Shown one piece after another: positions 7,675-15,027 of a DNA stretch of 15,205 nt. The notes beneath the pieces were generated by a model. The model was not told where the DNA came from. It did not search any database and was given only the letters and a program-made list of their open reading frames with translations. The stretch's first letter is position 1; the number at the start of each line of letters is the position of its first letter. The stretch covers positions 29,731 through 44,935 of the forward strand of contig DPHE01000064.1 of assembly GCA_003521815.1 (NCBI GenBank). The letters run 5' to 3'. A program made the position numbers and the translations under genes. Source of the DNA: Colwellia sp. (GTDB lineage Bacteria; Pseudomonadota; Gammaproteobacteria; Enterobacterales; Alteromonadaceae).

Positions 7675-9906
7675 ATGAGCACTGATAACTCAAAAATTAT
7701 TTATACTATTACTGATGAGGCACCCGCCTTAGCAACATATTCTTTATTACCTATTATCCAAGCATATACTGCATCTTCGGGTATTAATGTTGAAACTCGT
7801 GATATTTCTTTAGCCGGTCGCGTTTTGGCAAACTTTCCAAAATATTTAACTCAAGTACAGCGTATTGATGATGCATTAGCTGAATTAGGTGAGATGGTTA
7901 CTAACCCGAATGCAAATATTATTAAATTACCTAATATCAGCGCTTCTGTGCCGCAATTACATGCTGTGATAAAAGAACTACAGGATAAGGGGTATGCAGT
8001 ACCTAATTATCCTGAAGAGCCACAAAATGACGCAGAAAAATCAATTAAATATACCTATGATAAAATTAAAGGCAGTGCGGTAAACCCTGTTTTACGTGAA
8101 GGTAACTCAGATAGACGTGCACCCGCTTCAGTTAAGCAGTATGCACGTAATAACCCTCACTCAATGGGTGTTTGGTCAAAAGAATCAAAATCTCATGTCG
8201 CGAGTATGAATGGTGGTGATTTTTATGAGTCAGAGCAATCAGTCACTGTAAATTACGCAACAAATGTAAAAATTGAATTTGTTACACAAAATGGCAGCGT
8301 AAAAGTGTTAAAAGAGAGCTTGGCACTATTAACGGGTGAAATAATAGATTCATCTTTATTAAGTAAATCTTCTTTGATTGAATTTTATCAACAGTGTATT
8401 GCGGATGCTAAAAAAGAAGATGTTTTATTGTCGTTACATTTAAAAGCGACCATGATGAAAGTCTCGGATCCTGTTATTTTCGGTTACGCAGTTAAAGTAT
8501 TTTATGCAGATGTTTTTGAAAAACACGGTGAGATTTTTGACCAGCTAGGTGTTGATGCCAATAATGGTATTGGTGATGTCTACAGTAAAATTAGTCGCTT
8601 ACCGAGTGATAAAAAAGCAGAAATAGAGGCTGATTTAGCGGCAGTTTTTGCTGATCGTCCTGAACTTGCCATGGTTGATTCAGATAAAGGTATTACTAAC
8701 TTACATGTGCCAAGTGATGTGATTGTTGATGCCTCTATGCCGGCAACGTTGCGCTCTTCTGGTAAAATGTGGGGTCCAGATGATCAGTTGAAAGATACTA
8801 AAGCGATGATTCCTGATAGATGTTATGCCGGTGTTTACCAAACCGTTTTTGATTTCTGTAAAGAGCATGGTGCGTTTGATCCAACAACCATGGGTACAGT
8901 GCCTAATGTTGGTTTAATGGCGCAAAAAGCTGAAGAGTATGGTTCTCATGATAAAACATTTATTATGAGTGAAGCTGGTAGCGTACGTGTTGTTGATGCC
9001 CGTGGTACTACTTTACTTGAGCACAGTGTTGAAAAAGGTGATATATGGCGCATGTGTCAAGCCAAAGATTTACCTATTCAAGATTGGGTTAAACTCAGCA
9101 TTACTCGCGCTAAAGCATCAGGGATGCCTGCTATATTCTGGTTAGATGAAAACCGAGCACACGACAGAGAGATGATCAATAAGGTAAATGCTTATTTAGC
9201 ACTCTATGATACAGCCGGTTTAGATATTCAAATTCTTAATCCTGTTGCCGCATGCGAATTTACTTTGGCACGTATTATTAAAGGTGAAGATACTATTTCT
9301 GTTACCGGTAATGTGTTGCGTGATTACTTAACCGATTTATTTCCAATTTTAGAGCTAGGTACTAGCGCTAAAATGTTATCTGTTGTGCCATTGATGAATG
9401 GTGGTGGTTTATTTGAAACGGGCGCAGGTGGTAGTGCACCTAAGCATGTTCAGCAATTTGAAAAAGAAAATCACTTACGTTGGGATTCCTTAGGTGAATT
9501 TTTAGCTTTAGCCGCTTCTTTAGAACATTTAAGTGTTACGACAGGTAATACCAAAGCACAAGTGCTTGCTGATACATTAGATAAAGCCACCGGTGAATTT
9601 TTAGATAGTAATAAATCACCATCACGAAGAGTGGGTGAATTAGACAACCGAGGTAGTCATTTTTATCTTGCTATGTATTGGGCAAAAGCACTAGCACAAC
9701 AAACGAGTGATGGTGAGCTTAAAGCCAGCTTTACGGGTGTTGCACAAGCATTTGCTAAACAAGAACAAAAAATTGTTGCAGAGCTAAATACAGCCCAAGG
9801 GCCGGCTATGAATATAGGTGGTTATTATTTTGCTGATGCCGCCCAAGCAGAAAAAGCTATGCGTCCAAGTGAAACGTTAAATACTATTTTATTAGCATTG
9901 TTATAA
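7675..9906 (+). CDS. icd: NADP-dependent isocitrate dehydrogenase, monomeric type (IDH-II-like)
   Basis: Oxidises isocitrate to 2-oxoglutarate with NADP+ in the TCA cycle; monomeric IDH is a large single chain with no detectable similarity in sequence to the dimeric enzyme next door. At 743 aa it fits the family (741 in Azotobacter vinelandii). Active-site residues known from that structure appear at a constant offset of +2: Ser134, Lys257, Asp352, Tyr422, Arg549, Asp550, Asp554, His591, Arg602 and Arg651, so it should be active. The NSDRRAPASVK segment is at 144-154. ATG at 7675 with ribosome site AGGAAG. Its counterpart in C. maris (icdII) is a thermolabile, cold-induced isozyme; cold induction here is inferred. 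It is followed by its own terminator. Confidence 0.97.
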   Translation: MSTDNSKIIYTITDEAPALATYSLLPIIQAYTASSGINVETRDISLAGRVLANFPKYLTQVQRIDDALAELGEMVTNPNANIIKLPNISASVPQLHAVIKELQDKGYAVPNYPEEPQNDAEKSIKYTYDKIKGSAVNPVLREGNSDRRAPASVKQYARNNPHSMGVWSKESKSHVASMNGGDFYESEQSVTVNYATNVKIEFVTQNGSVKVLKESLALLTGEIIDSSLLSKSSLIEFYQQCIADAKKEDVLLSLHLKATMMKVSDPVIFGYAVKVFYADVFEKHGEIFDQLGVDANNGIGDVYSKISRLPSDKKAEIEADLAAVFADRPELAMVDSDKGITNLHVPSDVIVDASMPATLRSSGKMWGPDDQLKDTKAMIPDRCYAGVYQTVFDFCKEHGAFDPTTMGTVPNVGLMAQKAEEYGSHDKTFIMSEAGSVRVVDARGTTLLEHSVEKGDIWRMCQAKDLPIQDWVKLSITRAKASGMPAIFWLDENRAHDREMINKVNAYLALYDTAGLDIQILNPVAACEFTLARIIKGEDTISVTGNVLRDYLTDLFPILELGTSAKMLSVVPLMNGGGLFETGAGGSAPKHVQQFEKENHLRWDSLGEFLALAASLEHLSVTTGNTKAQVLADTLDKATGEFLDSNKSPSRRVGELDNRGSHFYLAMYWAKALAQQTSDGELKASFTGVAQAFAKQEQKIVAELNTAQGPAMNIGGYYFADAAQAEKAMRPSETLNTILLALL

Positions 9907-9928
9907 ATGTAAGTAATGGGATTAGTTA

Positions 9929-9963
9929 AAAAAGGGTCAAGTGGTAAAACTTGACCTTTTTTT
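9929..9963 (+). terminator. Intrinsic terminator of monomeric icd
   Basis: Stem GGTCAAG (9935-9941), loop of 8 nt, stem CTTGACC (9950-9956), then seven T (9957-9963). A preceding A-run can extend the stem. It lies 28 bp after the stop and argues that the two icd genes are separate transcripts. Confidence 0.9.
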
Positions 9964-9997
9964 ATCTAAAGTTGTATTTAGTAGGGTAATAATAACT

Positions 9998-10013
9998 ATC
10001 ACTTGTGAGTGAT
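9998..10013. repeat. Small inverted repeat ATCACT-TGTG-AGTGAT upstream of dimeric icd
   Basis: Perfect 6-bp arms around a 4-nt centre, 183 bp before the second icd start and just after the first icd terminator. It is either an operator half-site pair or chance; no regulator consensus is recognised. Confidence 0.25.
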
Positions 10014-10100
10014 TATCGTCGCGGCTCTTTTTCCTAAGTTTTAGGTTAGACTGAGTTACACAGCATTACGTTCGCTAAATTAAGTGAAGTTAATAATATT

Positions 10101-10169
10101 GATATTTTTTAATATCGATTGATTTATCTTTTTTTTCTTTTATATATTTTATAGGCATTGGTCGATGCC
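10101..10169 (+). promoter_or_regulatory. Candidate promoter and structured leader of dimeric icd
   Basis: TTGATT at 10119-10124 and TATATT at 10143-10148 with an 18-nt spacer make a plausible sigma-70 promoter. Upstream is an AT hairpin, GATATT/AATATC (10101-10106, 10111-10116). Just after the -10 is a small hairpin, GGCAT (10154-10158) and ATGCC (10165-10169), which would sit at the very 5' end of the transcript, ahead of ribosome site AGGAGAG at 10183-10189. The spacer is a T/C-rich tract. Confidence 0.4.
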
Positions 10170-10195
10170 CATTCTTCCAATTAGGAGAGCGCTTT

Positions 10196-11446
10196 ATGAC
10201 AAGTAAAATCTCAATCCCCAGTATAGGTGATAAAATTACTGTATCGAACGGTAAATTATTAGTACCAAATAATCCTATTATTCCTTTTATTGAAGGTGAT
10301 GGTATTGGTGTTGATGTGACACCCCCTATGATTAAAGTCGTTGATGCTGCTATTCGTAAAGCTTATGGCAATGAGCGAAAAATTGCCTGGATGGAAGTAT
10401 ATGCGGGCGAAAAAGCAACTCAAGTGTATGATTCTGAAACGTGGTTGCCCGATGAAACGTTGGACATGTTTAAAGAGTATAAAGTGGGTATCAAAGGCCC
10501 ATTAACCACACCTGTTGGGGGTGGCATGCGTTCATTGAATGTAGCCTTACGTCAAATTTTAGATTTGTATGTATGTCAACGACCTGTTCAGTGGTTTACA
10601 GGGGTGCCGAGCCCAGTGAAAAGACCTAGTGAGGTCGATATGGTTATTTTCCGTGAAAATACGGAAGATATCTATGCAGGTATTGAATATCAAGCGGGCA
10701 CAGATGCAGCTAAAAAGGTTATTTCTTTCTTAACAGAAGAAATGGGTGTAACTAAAATTCGCTTTACTGAAAATTGTGGTATTGGCATAAAGCCAGTTTC
10801 TAAAAAAGGTACTCAACGGTTAGTTCGCCAAGCAATACAATATGCCATTGACAATAATAGAGACTCGGTAACGCTAGTGCACAAAGGTAATATTATGAAA
10901 TTTACTGAAGGCGCTTTTAAAGACTGGGGTTATGAATTAGCTTTTGAAGAATTTGGTGCGGAGTTAATTGACGGTGGTCCTTGGTGTCGTGTTAAAAGTC
11001 CTAAAACAGGTAAAGAAATCATCATAAAAGATGTCATTGCTGATGCTATGTTGCAGCAAATTTTGCTTCGACCAGCTGAATATAGTGTTATTGCAACGCT
11101 TAATTTAAATGGTGATTACTTGTCTGATGCCTTAGCCGCGCAAGTGGGTGGTATTGGTATTGCTCCAGGCGCTAATTTAAATGATGAAGTGGCAATATTT
11201 GAGGCTACCCATGGAACTGCTCCTAAGTATGCGGGTAAAAATAAAGTAAACCCAGGCTCTGTAATATTATCAGCAGAAATGATGCTCAGACATATGGGGT
11301 GGGTAGAAGCTGCTGATTTACTCTTAAAAGGAATGTCAGGGGCTATTGGAGCTAAAACAGTAACGTATGATTTTGAACGATTAATGGATGATGCGACTTT
11401 AGTTACTTGTTCTCAATTTGGTGATTGTATTGTTGATCATATGTAA
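10196..11446 (+). CDS. icd: NADP-dependent isocitrate dehydrogenase, dimeric type (IDH-I)
   Basis: Same reaction as the upstream gene by the unrelated homodimeric enzyme. At 416 aa it aligns with E. coli Icd without gaps I can see. Substrate residues Ser113, Arg119, Arg129, Arg153, Tyr160 and Lys230 and metal ligands Asp283, Asp307 and Asp311 are all present. NADP-specifying Lys344, Tyr345, Tyr391 and Arg395 are kept, so it is NADP- and not NAD-dependent. Ser113 is the AceK phosphorylation site in E. coli, so control at the glyoxylate branch point is possible, though aceK is not in this window. ATG at 10196 with strong AGGAGAG site. It ends 91 bp before the two-way terminator shared with cspD. 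Confidence 0.98.
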   Translation: MTSKISIPSIGDKITVSNGKLLVPNNPIIPFIEGDGIGVDVTPPMIKVVDAAIRKAYGNERKIAWMEVYAGEKATQVYDSETWLPDETLDMFKEYKVGIKGPLTTPVGGGMRSLNVALRQILDLYVCQRPVQWFTGVPSPVKRPSEVDMVIFRENTEDIYAGIEYQAGTDAAKKVISFLTEEMGVTKIRFTENCGIGIKPVSKKGTQRLVRQAIQYAIDNNRDSVTLVHKGNIMKFTEGAFKDWGYELAFEEFGAELIDGGPWCRVKSPKTGKEIIIKDVIADAMLQQILLRPAEYSVIATLNLNGDYLSDALAAQVGGIGIAPGANLNDEVAIFEATHGTAPKYAGKNKVNPGSVILSAEMMLRHMGWVEAADLLLKGMSGAIGAKTVTYDFERLMDDATLVTCSQFGDCIVDHM

Positions 11447-11537
11447 GTGTCATTACGAGTAGTGAATTTTGAAGGTGAAATACCAATAATGTAGTTTGCT
11501 CCTAAGTTCTCTTAACCGTCAAGCATTCCAAATTATA

Positions 11538-11577
11538 AACATAAAAAACACAGCCTATCCGCTGTGTTTTTTATGTT
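11538..11577. terminator. Two-way intrinsic terminator between dimeric icd and cspD
   Basis: A perfect 17-bp inverted repeat, arms at 11538-11554 and 11561-11577, with a 6-nt loop CTATCC. The GC core CACAGC/GCTGTG is flanked by AAAAAA on the left and TTTTTT on the right, giving U-tracts in both directions. It sits between converging genes. Confidence 0.93.
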
Positions 11578-11597
11578 ATTGTGTAGCTGACACTATA

Positions 11598-11816
11598 TTA
11601 CTCTATTTCTTCATCTGTTGGTTTTATGCTGGCCGCATGGTGCCCCTTAGCTCCTTCATTTAGTTCGTAATTGACATCCTGACCGGCTTTTAATGTACGG
11701 TATCCATCCATTTCAATGGTTGAGTAGTGAGCAAAAATATCTTCTCCACCACTATCAGGACGAATAAAACCAAAACCTTTCGCATTATTAAACCATTTAA
11801 CTTTACCATGAGCCAT
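11598..11816 (-). CDS. cspD: Cold-shock-domain protein CspD
   Basis: Single cold-shock domain of 72 aa (E. coli CspD is 74). The RNP1-like KGFGFI is at 13-18 and the RNP2-like DIFAHYS at 26-32, where CspA-type proteins have DVFVHFS. IEMDGYRTLKAGQ, the CspD hallmark, is at 34-46. The E. coli protein is a stationary-phase single-strand DNA binder that inhibits replication and is not cold-induced. The acidic tail TDEEIE is as expected. Divergent from clpS-clpA, a conserved arrangement. Ribosome site AGGAAG at 11823-11828 (minus). Naming as CspD rather than a generic Csp rests on sequence and neighbours together. Confidence 0.94.
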   Translation of the reverse strand: MAHGKVKWFNNAKGFGFIRPDSGGEDIFAHYSTIEMDGYRTLKAGQDVNYELNEGAKGHHAASIKPTDEEIE

Positions 11817-11843
11817 GCATCTACTTCCTCTAAATCCTTCAGT

Positions 11844-11849
11844 ATTATA
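11844..11849 (-). promoter_or_regulatory. Candidate cspD -10
   Basis: A perfect TATAAT on the minus strand, 28 bp from the start codon. No convincing -35 at 16-18 bp; TTGATT lies too close. The short leader differs from the long 5' UTRs of cold-induced csp genes. Confidence 0.4.
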
Positions 11850-11902
11850 GGTATGCTTAAATCAATTATTTTTATTTAATTTTAGTCTTATCAAAATAGA
11901 GA

Positions 11903-11908
11903 TATAAT
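11903..11908 (+). promoter_or_regulatory. Plus-strand TATAAT in the cspD/clpS gap
   Basis: A perfect -10 preceded by very AT-rich DNA. The best -35 is only TTTAGT at 11881-11886 (16-nt spacer). It would drive transcription toward clpS and could either start a long clpS leader or the small transcript proposed below. Confidence 0.35.
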
Positions 11909-11914
11909 TAATCA

Positions 11915-12009
11915 TATACACATGCGCAGCTAAAAAACAGCCAGCAATTAAATCCTAGGTAAAATATTGAATTAGTCAAGTGGAATAACTGAATTTCACT
12001 CGTTTTTTT
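11915..12009 (+). ncRNA. Possible small RNA or clpS leader attenuator
   Basis: Starting about 7 bases after the TATAAT at 11903 and ending at the T-run of the hairpin at 11979-12009, a transcript of about 95 nt would fit, with no open frame of note inside. No known family is recognised. The alternative is that the hairpin terminates transcripts before they enter clpS, while a second promoter (-35 TTGACA at 12018) bypasses it. Inference from layout only. Confidence 0.25.
11979..12009 (+). terminator. Intrinsic-terminator-like hairpin upstream of clpS
   Basis: Stem AGTGGAAT (11979-11986), loop AACTGA, stem ATTTCACT (11993-12000) with one G-U pair, then CG and seven T (12003-12009). It is oriented along clpS, yet no plus-strand gene lies between it and the icd terminator 400 bp back. 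Confidence 0.5.
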
Positions 12010-12017
12010 AATGGTTA

Positions 12018-12023
12018 TTGACA
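12018..12023 (+). promoter_or_regulatory. Consensus -35 TTGACA before clpS
   Basis: A perfect TTGACA 45 bp before the clpS ATG, directly after the hairpin T-run. The matching -10 is weak (ATTAAC at 12041-12046 with 17 nt). Confidence 0.35.
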
Positions 12024-12067
12024 AAAAAGTTACAGCAAAAATTAACAGTAGAGACTAAGATAAATAT

Positions 12068-12388
12068 ATGAGTAATTGGAAAGAACTAATTGACAGCCAT
12101 GAGCTTGTTGAAGAAGATGTTAGGAATGAGGTAGAAAAACCACCTAAATATCATGTTATTTTACTTAACGATGATTATACGCCTATGGATTTTGTAGTAG
12201 AAGTTTTATGTAAATTCTTCAATAAAACATCAGATCAAGCGACCGACATAATGTTAACTATTCATTATAAAGGTAAAGCGCTTTGTGGCACATATACTGC
12301 GGATATTGCAGAAACTAAAGTAGATCAAGTTGCTCGTTTCGCATTAGAGTGTCAACACCCATTAAAGTGTGTATTAGAAAAAGCTTAA
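12068..12388 (+). CDS. clpS: ATP-dependent Clp protease adaptor ClpS
   Basis: N-recognin adaptor that binds N-degron substrates (N-terminal Leu, Phe, Tyr, Trp) and hands them to ClpA. At 106 aa it equals the E. coli length. The flexible N-terminal arm (1-25) precedes the core with YHVILLNDDYTPMDFV (28-43), containing the N-end-residue pocket Asn34, Asp35 and Asp36, and with HYKGKALCG (66-74), containing the pocket His66. The C-terminus HPLKCVLEKA matches E. coli closely. No clear Shine-Dalgarno site (AAGATAAAT before the ATG). clpA starts 70 bp on with no terminator between, so the two are very likely co-transcribed. Confidence 0.97.
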   Translation: MSNWKELIDSHELVEEDVRNEVEKPPKYHVILLNDDYTPMDFVVEVLCKFFNKTSDQATDIMLTIHYKGKALCGTYTADIAETKVDQVARFALECQHPLKCVLEKA

Positions 12389-12458
12389 TGCTAGATCATA
12401 TATTACCTAAATAAACATAAAAGTAAAAAAGTGCGCAAGGATATAAATTGGAGTACCT

Positions 12459-14720
12459 ATGCTTAATAAAGACTTAGAAATTTCGCTTAACTTAGCTTTT
12501 AAACAAGCTAAAGAATCTCGTCATGAATTCATAACGGTAGAGCATTTACTGTTAGCACTGTTAGATAACCCCTCAGCCATTGAGGTTTTTGGCGCGTGTG
12601 GTGTAGACTTAAATATAATTAGAAGCAGTCTCCTTGAGTTTATTAATGAAACTACTCCGCTCATACCTGTTGAGGAAGATGAACGTGAAACACAACCTAC
12701 TCTTGGGTTCCAGCGCGTATTACAACGGGCAGTTTTTCATGTGCAATCGTCAGGTAAAAGTGAAGTAAATGGCGCTAATGTTCTGGTTGCTATTTTTAGT
12801 GAACAAGAATCTCAAGCGGCTTATATATTGAAAAAATCAGATATTAGTCGATTAGATATTGTTAATTTCATCTCACATGGTATAGCTAAGGTTGAAGGTA
12901 GCTCTAACCATTCTGCTGTTGAAGAAGATGAACAAGTCAGTGAAGAAGAACCTAGAACTATTGAGAATTTTTCGGTTAATTTAAATGAAGAAGCACTTAA
13001 AGGTAATATTGATCCGCTAATTGGACGAGATAGTGAATTAGAACGAACTTTACAGGTATTAAGTCGTCGTCGAAAAAATAATCCGTTATTCGTTGGTGAA
13101 GCAGGGGTCGGTAAAACGGCAATTGCAGAAGGTTTAGCTAATTTAATTGTTGTAGGTAAAGTTCCTGAGTTTTTAAAAAATGCCACTATTTATTCTTTGG
13201 ATATGGGAGCTTTACTTGCAGGCACCAAATATAGAGGTGACTTTGAAAAACGCTTTAAAGCTTTATTGAAAGATCTTGAATCAGACGATAATGCTGTTTT
13301 ATTTATTGATGAAATACACACTATTATTGGTGCAGGAGCTGCATCTGGTGGTATGTTGGATGCATCTAATCTAATAAAACCTTTACTTTCAGCAGGTAAA
13401 CTTCGTTGTTTAGGTTCTACTACTTATCAAGAATATCAAAGTATTTTTGAAAAAGACCGTGCATTAGCAAGGCGTTTTCAGAAAATTGATATTGTTGAAC
13501 CAAGTGTTGAAGACACCACTAAAATACTGCAAGGGCTAAAAGAAAAGTACGAATTACATCATGGTGTTCGTTATACTAATGCCGCTTTACGTGCAGCAGC
13601 ACAGCTTTCTGCTAAGTACATTAATGAACGTTTTTTACCTGATAAAGCGATTGATGTTATTGATGAGGCAGGTGCAAAACAGCAACTTGTGGTCGCTTCT
13701 AAACGTAAAAAAACTATCAACAATACTGATATTGAGGCTGTTGTGGCAAACATGGCTAGAATACCGGAAAAATCAGTATCATCATCGGAAAAAGATAGCC
13801 TTAAGAATCTTGATCGTAATTTAAAGCTTGTGGTCTTTGGTCAAGACAATGCGATAGATGAATTAACCTCTGTTATTCGCTTATCACGGGCAGGACTTGG
13901 CAATGAAGAAAAACCGGTTGGCTCATTTTTATTTGCCGGACCTACTGGGGTAGGTAAAACAGAAGTCACGCAGCAACTTGCAAAAATATTAGGTGTTGAA
14001 CTGTTGCGTTTTGATATGTCAGAGTACATGGAAAAACATGCGGTTAGCCGATTGATTGGCGCTCCTCCGGGTTATGTGGGTTATGAACAGGGCGGTTTAT
14101 TAACTGATGCTGTTTTGAAGCACCCTCATGCAGTTGTTTTACTTGATGAAATCGAAAAGGCTCATGAAGATGTTTACAATATTTTATTGCAAGTGATGGA
14201 TCATGGCACTTTAACCGATAATAATGGGCGTAAAGCCGATTTTAGAAGTATTATTCTAGTCTTAACCACTAATGCTGGTGTACAAGAAACCGTACGTCAA
14301 TCAATTGGTTTTAAACAACAGGATCATAGTTTAGATGCGATGAGTGAAATAAATAAAGTTTTTTCACCAGAGTTTAGAAATCGCCTAGATAATATCGTTT
14401 GGTTTAATCATCTTGATAATGAAGTAATTCAACAAGTAGTTGATAAGTTTATTGTTGAATTACAAGTACAGCTTGATGAAAAAGGCGTTTCATTAGAGCT
14501 AAGCCGTGATGCTAAAAAATGGCTTGTAGAGCATGGTTATGATAAATCGATGGGGGCTAGACCTATGTCAAGGTTAATTCAAGAAAAGCTTAAAAAAGAG
14601 CTAGCTAATGAATTACTCTTTGGGGAACTAACCAATGGTGGTGTCGCTAAGGTTGGAGTGAAAAAAGACAATCTAGTGATTTCTTATGAAAATAAACAAG
14701 AGTTGATTGCAGAAAAATAA
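12459..14720 (+). CDS. clpA: ATP-dependent Clp protease ATP-binding subunit ClpA
   Basis: Hexameric AAA+ unfoldase that feeds substrates into ClpP; 753 aa, against 758 in E. coli. The N-terminal double Clp-N repeat (1-145), which docks ClpS, is followed by an acidic linker (154-165). The first AAA+ module has Walker A GEAGVGKT (213-220) and Walker B LFIDEIH (281-287). The second has Walker A GPTGVGKT (494-501) and Walker B VVLLDEIEKA (559-568). The ClpP-contact tripeptide is IGF at 616-618, where E. coli ClpA has IGL and ClpX has IGF. There is no ClpB-type middle domain. GGAG ribosome site about 5 bp before the ATG. clpP is not in this window. Ends at a strong terminator. Confidence 0.98.
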   Translation: MLNKDLEISLNLAFKQAKESRHEFITVEHLLLALLDNPSAIEVFGACGVDLNIIRSSLLEFINETTPLIPVEEDERETQPTLGFQRVLQRAVFHVQSSGKSEVNGANVLVAIFSEQESQAAYILKKSDISRLDIVNFISHGIAKVEGSSNHSAVEEDEQVSEEEPRTIENFSVNLNEEALKGNIDPLIGRDSELERTLQVLSRRRKNNPLFVGEAGVGKTAIAEGLANLIVVGKVPEFLKNATIYSLDMGALLAGTKYRGDFEKRFKALLKDLESDDNAVLFIDEIHTIIGAGAASGGMLDASNLIKPLLSAGKLRCLGSTTYQEYQSIFEKDRALARRFQKIDIVEPSVEDTTKILQGLKEKYELHHGVRYTNAALRAAAQLSAKYINERFLPDKAIDVIDEAGAKQQLVVASKRKKTINNTDIEAVVANMARIPEKSVSSSEKDSLKNLDRNLKLVVFGQDNAIDELTSVIRLSRAGLGNEEKPVGSFLFAGPTGVGKTEVTQQLAKILGVELLRFDMSEYMEKHAVSRLIGAPPGYVGYEQGGLLTDAVLKHPHAVVLLDEIEKAHEDVYNILLQVMDHGTLTDNNGRKADFRSIILVLTTNAGVQETVRQSIGFKQQDHSLDAMSEINKVFSPEFRNRLDNIVWFNHLDNEVIQQVVDKFIVELQVQLDEKGVSLELSRDAKKWLVEHGYDKSMGARPMSRLIQEKLKKELANELLFGELTNGGVAKVGVKKDNLVISYENKQELIAEK

Positions 14721-14773
14721 AGAACACTAAACAGTATGTTTTATAAATCTGCTAATGTTATTTGTTTGTTATA

Positions 14774-14810
14774 GACCTTATTATCTTAGTGATGATAAGG
14801 TCTTTTTTTT
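14774..14810 (+). terminator. Intrinsic terminator of clpS-clpA
   Basis: 12-bp stem GACCTTATTATC (14774-14785) and GATGATAAGGTC (14791-14802) with one G-U pair, loop TTAGT, then eight T (14803-14810). Confidence 0.93.
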
Positions 14811-14880
14811 ACTTGCCTATGTAGATCAATCAGGAAAAATTTATTATTGAGACAGAGTGTCATGCCAGCAGTACTTTAAG

Positions 14881-14913
14881 CCCTTCGACCCTTCGACAAG
14901 CTCAGGGCGAACG
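14881..14913. repeat. REP-like intergenic palindrome (TTCGACAAGCTCAGGGCGAA type)
   Basis: An 8-bp tandem CCCTTCGA (14881-14888, 14889-14896) runs into an imperfect palindrome with two competing pairings: TTCG with CGAA, or CCCT with AGGG. It is clearly more GC-rich than its surroundings. From general knowledge, near-identical motifs recur between genes in many bacterial genomes; copy number in this genome is unknown. Confidence 0.55.
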
Positions 14914-14956
14914 GCGATTATTAATGTGAATGGTGTGCTTAATGCCAACAGAGATA

Positions 14957-14980
14957 AATAACGTCAAAGATGACGTTATT
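14957..14980. repeat. Perfect 10-bp hairpin with AAGA loop, no T-tract
   Basis: AATAACGTCA (14957-14966), loop AAGA, TGACGTTATT (14971-14980). Lacking a U-run on either strand, it is not a normal intrinsic terminator. It may be a protein site or part of the surrounding repeat segment. Confidence 0.5.
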
Positions 14981-15027
14981 ATTAAACTAATGAGTAAAGT
15001 ACATAGGCAAATAAACACTTTTTAATG

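Larger units (their letters stand above)
14813..15010. repeat. 198-bp gene-free segment bounded by an 11-bp perfect inverted repeat
   Basis: TTGCCTATGTA at 14813-14823 and its exact reverse complement at 15000-15010. No protein gene is visible inside; the contents are a REP-like palindrome (14881-14913) and a 10-bp hairpin (14957-14980). The layout resembles a small non-autonomous element, but no flanking target-site duplication is seen, and the left arm abuts the clpA terminator. This accounts for most of the 14721-15027 gene-free stretch. Confidence 0.3.

Noticed and set aside
11380..11530. Prophage attachment site at the 3' end of dimeric icd, as for e14 in E. coli
   Set aside because: No duplicated icd 3' segment, integrase or phage gene follows; the next feature is the shared terminator and cspD.
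12821..14029. Several open frames of 60-121 codons inside clpA on both strands
   Set aside because: All overlap conserved AAA+ coding sequence and encode low-complexity, family-less peptides.
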